Source of the DNA: Verrucomicrobiota bacterium
Lineage (GTDB): Bacteria; Verrucomicrobiota; Verrucomicrobiia; Limisphaerales; J093
Length of the DNA stretch: 34,212 bases
Direction: 5' to 3'
Assembly: GCA_029556615.1 (NCBI GenBank)
Contig: JAKQDD010000068.1
Span: 1 to 34,212 of the forward strand
The notes below the pieces were generated by a model, which was given only the letters and a program-made list of their open reading frames with translations, was not told the origin of the DNA and made no database searches. This document shows, piece after piece, positions 33,512 to 34,212 of this stretch (positions are counted from its first letter, which is position 1; every line of letters starts with the position of its first letter). Both the position numbers and the translations under genes were made by a program.

Positions 33512-33787
33512 TCAGCGGCAGACCGCGCGGTAAAACCTCCGTTCGCCACCGGCTGGAATCGCGTACGGCGACACAGCGCCGGGCACGTCGCTCCACCCGC
33601 CCTGCAGCGACGAGGTCTCCTGGAGTTGCCCCTCGAACACGATCTCCCATTGGCTGCCGGACCTGTGCAGTCCAAGAGTGGGGGCTGGGCCGGCATATCC
33701 CGGCGCGACGGGGATTGTCGAATTTGCCCCTCCGGCACTCAGGTAGACGTCGTGTCCGATCAACAAGAGATGATTGTCGTCGCGCAT
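33512..33787 (-). pseudogene. C-terminal remnant of a secreted-protein gene
   Basis: The 91 codons end with LGLHRSGSQWEIVFEGQLQE, then SSLQGGWSDVPGAVSPYAIP, then GERRFYRAVCR. This is the C-terminal module found on many large exported Verrucomicrobiota proteins, in which a 'W-x-x-V-P-G-A-x-S-P-Y' segment is followed by 'FYR'. An in-frame TAA stands 24 bases before the GTG-ATG pair at 33785-33790, and the upstream DNA is a dispersed repeat (33872-34052), so the N-terminal part has been lost. No signal peptide or ribosome-binding site is present. The rest of the protein cannot be identified. Confidence 0.6.
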
Positions 33788-33871
33788 CACGCCGTGGCGG
33801 TGGGCGAGTCCTTAGGGTGGGCACGACAATGACTCCCGATTTTGGCGGGAGCGCCAACGAGCCCAATCCTT

Positions 33872-34052
33872 CTAGCGAGGCGCGCCTCAGACCCAGTGGA
33901 GTCCTCAGACTCATGAAGACCCTGCTGTGCTTGCCCACCCTCTCTTCCGCGCCTCGCTAATGTAGAGTCCTCGGAGGCGGGGAGGCGGGTTTGGAACGGC
34001 AGGGGCCAAACTTGACCTAATCGCATCGATTTTCACAAGTCGAGGACTCTAG
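33872..34052 (-). repeat. Double-hairpin dispersed repeat, copy C (inverted)
   Basis: The 181-base unit is in the opposite orientation to copies A and B. Stem 2: TAGCGAGGCGCG (33873-33884) with CGCGCCTCGCTA (33948-33959), 12 bp perfect. Stem 1: TAGAGTCCTCG (33963-33973) with CGAGGACTCTA (34041-34051), 11 bp. Loop 1 keeps AGGTCAAGTTTGG and CTGCCGTTCCA on the minus strand. It lies just upstream of the broken gene remnant. Confidence 0.75.
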
Positions 34053-34081
34053 TGTGGTGTCCCTCAAATGGATGGACATTC

Positions 34082-34183
34082 GCGGCCAGGAGTTTTGCCG
34101 CCAGACAAGGCGCGAGCGACGAGCATATCCGCAGAGATCTGTGAGAAGCGAGCAACGCCGTCTGGTGGCAAAAGAACGGCCGC
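34082..34183. repeat. Large imperfect palindrome
   Basis: The outer arms are GCGGCC (34082-34087) and GGCCGC (34178-34183). The inner arms run from TTTTGCCGCCAGAC to GGCG (34093-34112) and from CGCC to GTCTGGTGGCAAAA (34156-34173); they pair over about 18 bases with one G/A mismatch and a two-base bulge. The 43-base centre contains GCGAGCGACGAGC and a related GCGAGCAACGCC. No coding sequence fits. It may be a REP-like or miniature mobile element, and it may extend past the window edge. Confidence 0.55.
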
Positions 34184-34212
34184 CCAAGGGGTTGCGCCGA
34201 AAACGGCCTGGG

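Overview
This is a high-GC bacterial window that most resembles a Verrucomicrobiota genome. That assignment is an inference from gene content: a prepilin-type protein with a C-terminal H-X9-DG motif, a PQQ-repeat protein opening with WPCFRGP, a YEPFNY-type secreted protein, sialate O-acetylesterase (SASA) family enzymes, a GH106-type glycosidase, a DUF1080 protein and a C-terminal 'FYRA'-type domain. No rRNA, tRNA or CRISPR array was seen.

Left edge (1-2100): the start of a leftward secreted-protein gene, the C-terminal remnant of an IS256-type transposase, and a rightward PQQ beta-propeller gene. A 107-base upstream block is found before this gene and again before the next one (569-675 and 2095-2201).

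Rightward glycan locus (2205-21287): a secreted SASA esterase fused to a domain of about 500 residues that I do not recognise; a stand-alone divergent relative of that domain; a fossil piece of a SASA gene; a membrane sensor kinase with a periplasmic propeller; its NarL/LuxR-type response regulator; a large secreted Ig-like protein; an alpha/beta-hydrolase/GH106 fusion; a second close copy of the unknown domain; and another SASA esterase. Each of the three copies of the unknown domain is next to, or fused with, SASA sequence. All enzymes carry export signals, so the locus looks like a two-component-controlled system for stripping acyl groups and rhamnose from an acetylated polysaccharide. The target is not known.

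Leftward block (32329-21412): a metallophosphoesterase, an (alpha/alpha)6-type glycosidase-like protein, a complete RND efflux set (adaptor, pump, outer-membrane factor) and a DUF1080 protein. A structured repeat lies exactly between the adaptor and pump genes.

Right edge (32330-34212): a rightward prepilin-like gene, a broken C-terminal gene fragment, and repeats. A dispersed element of about 180 bases made of two consecutive long-loop hairpins occurs three times in full (22431-22611, 27366-27543, 33872-34052) with at least two fragments. A different large imperfect palindrome (34082-34183) closes the window. The main points of interest are the unknown triplicated domain and its constant SASA association, and the double-hairpin repeat that now provides the stop codon and probably the ribosome-binding site inside the efflux operon.
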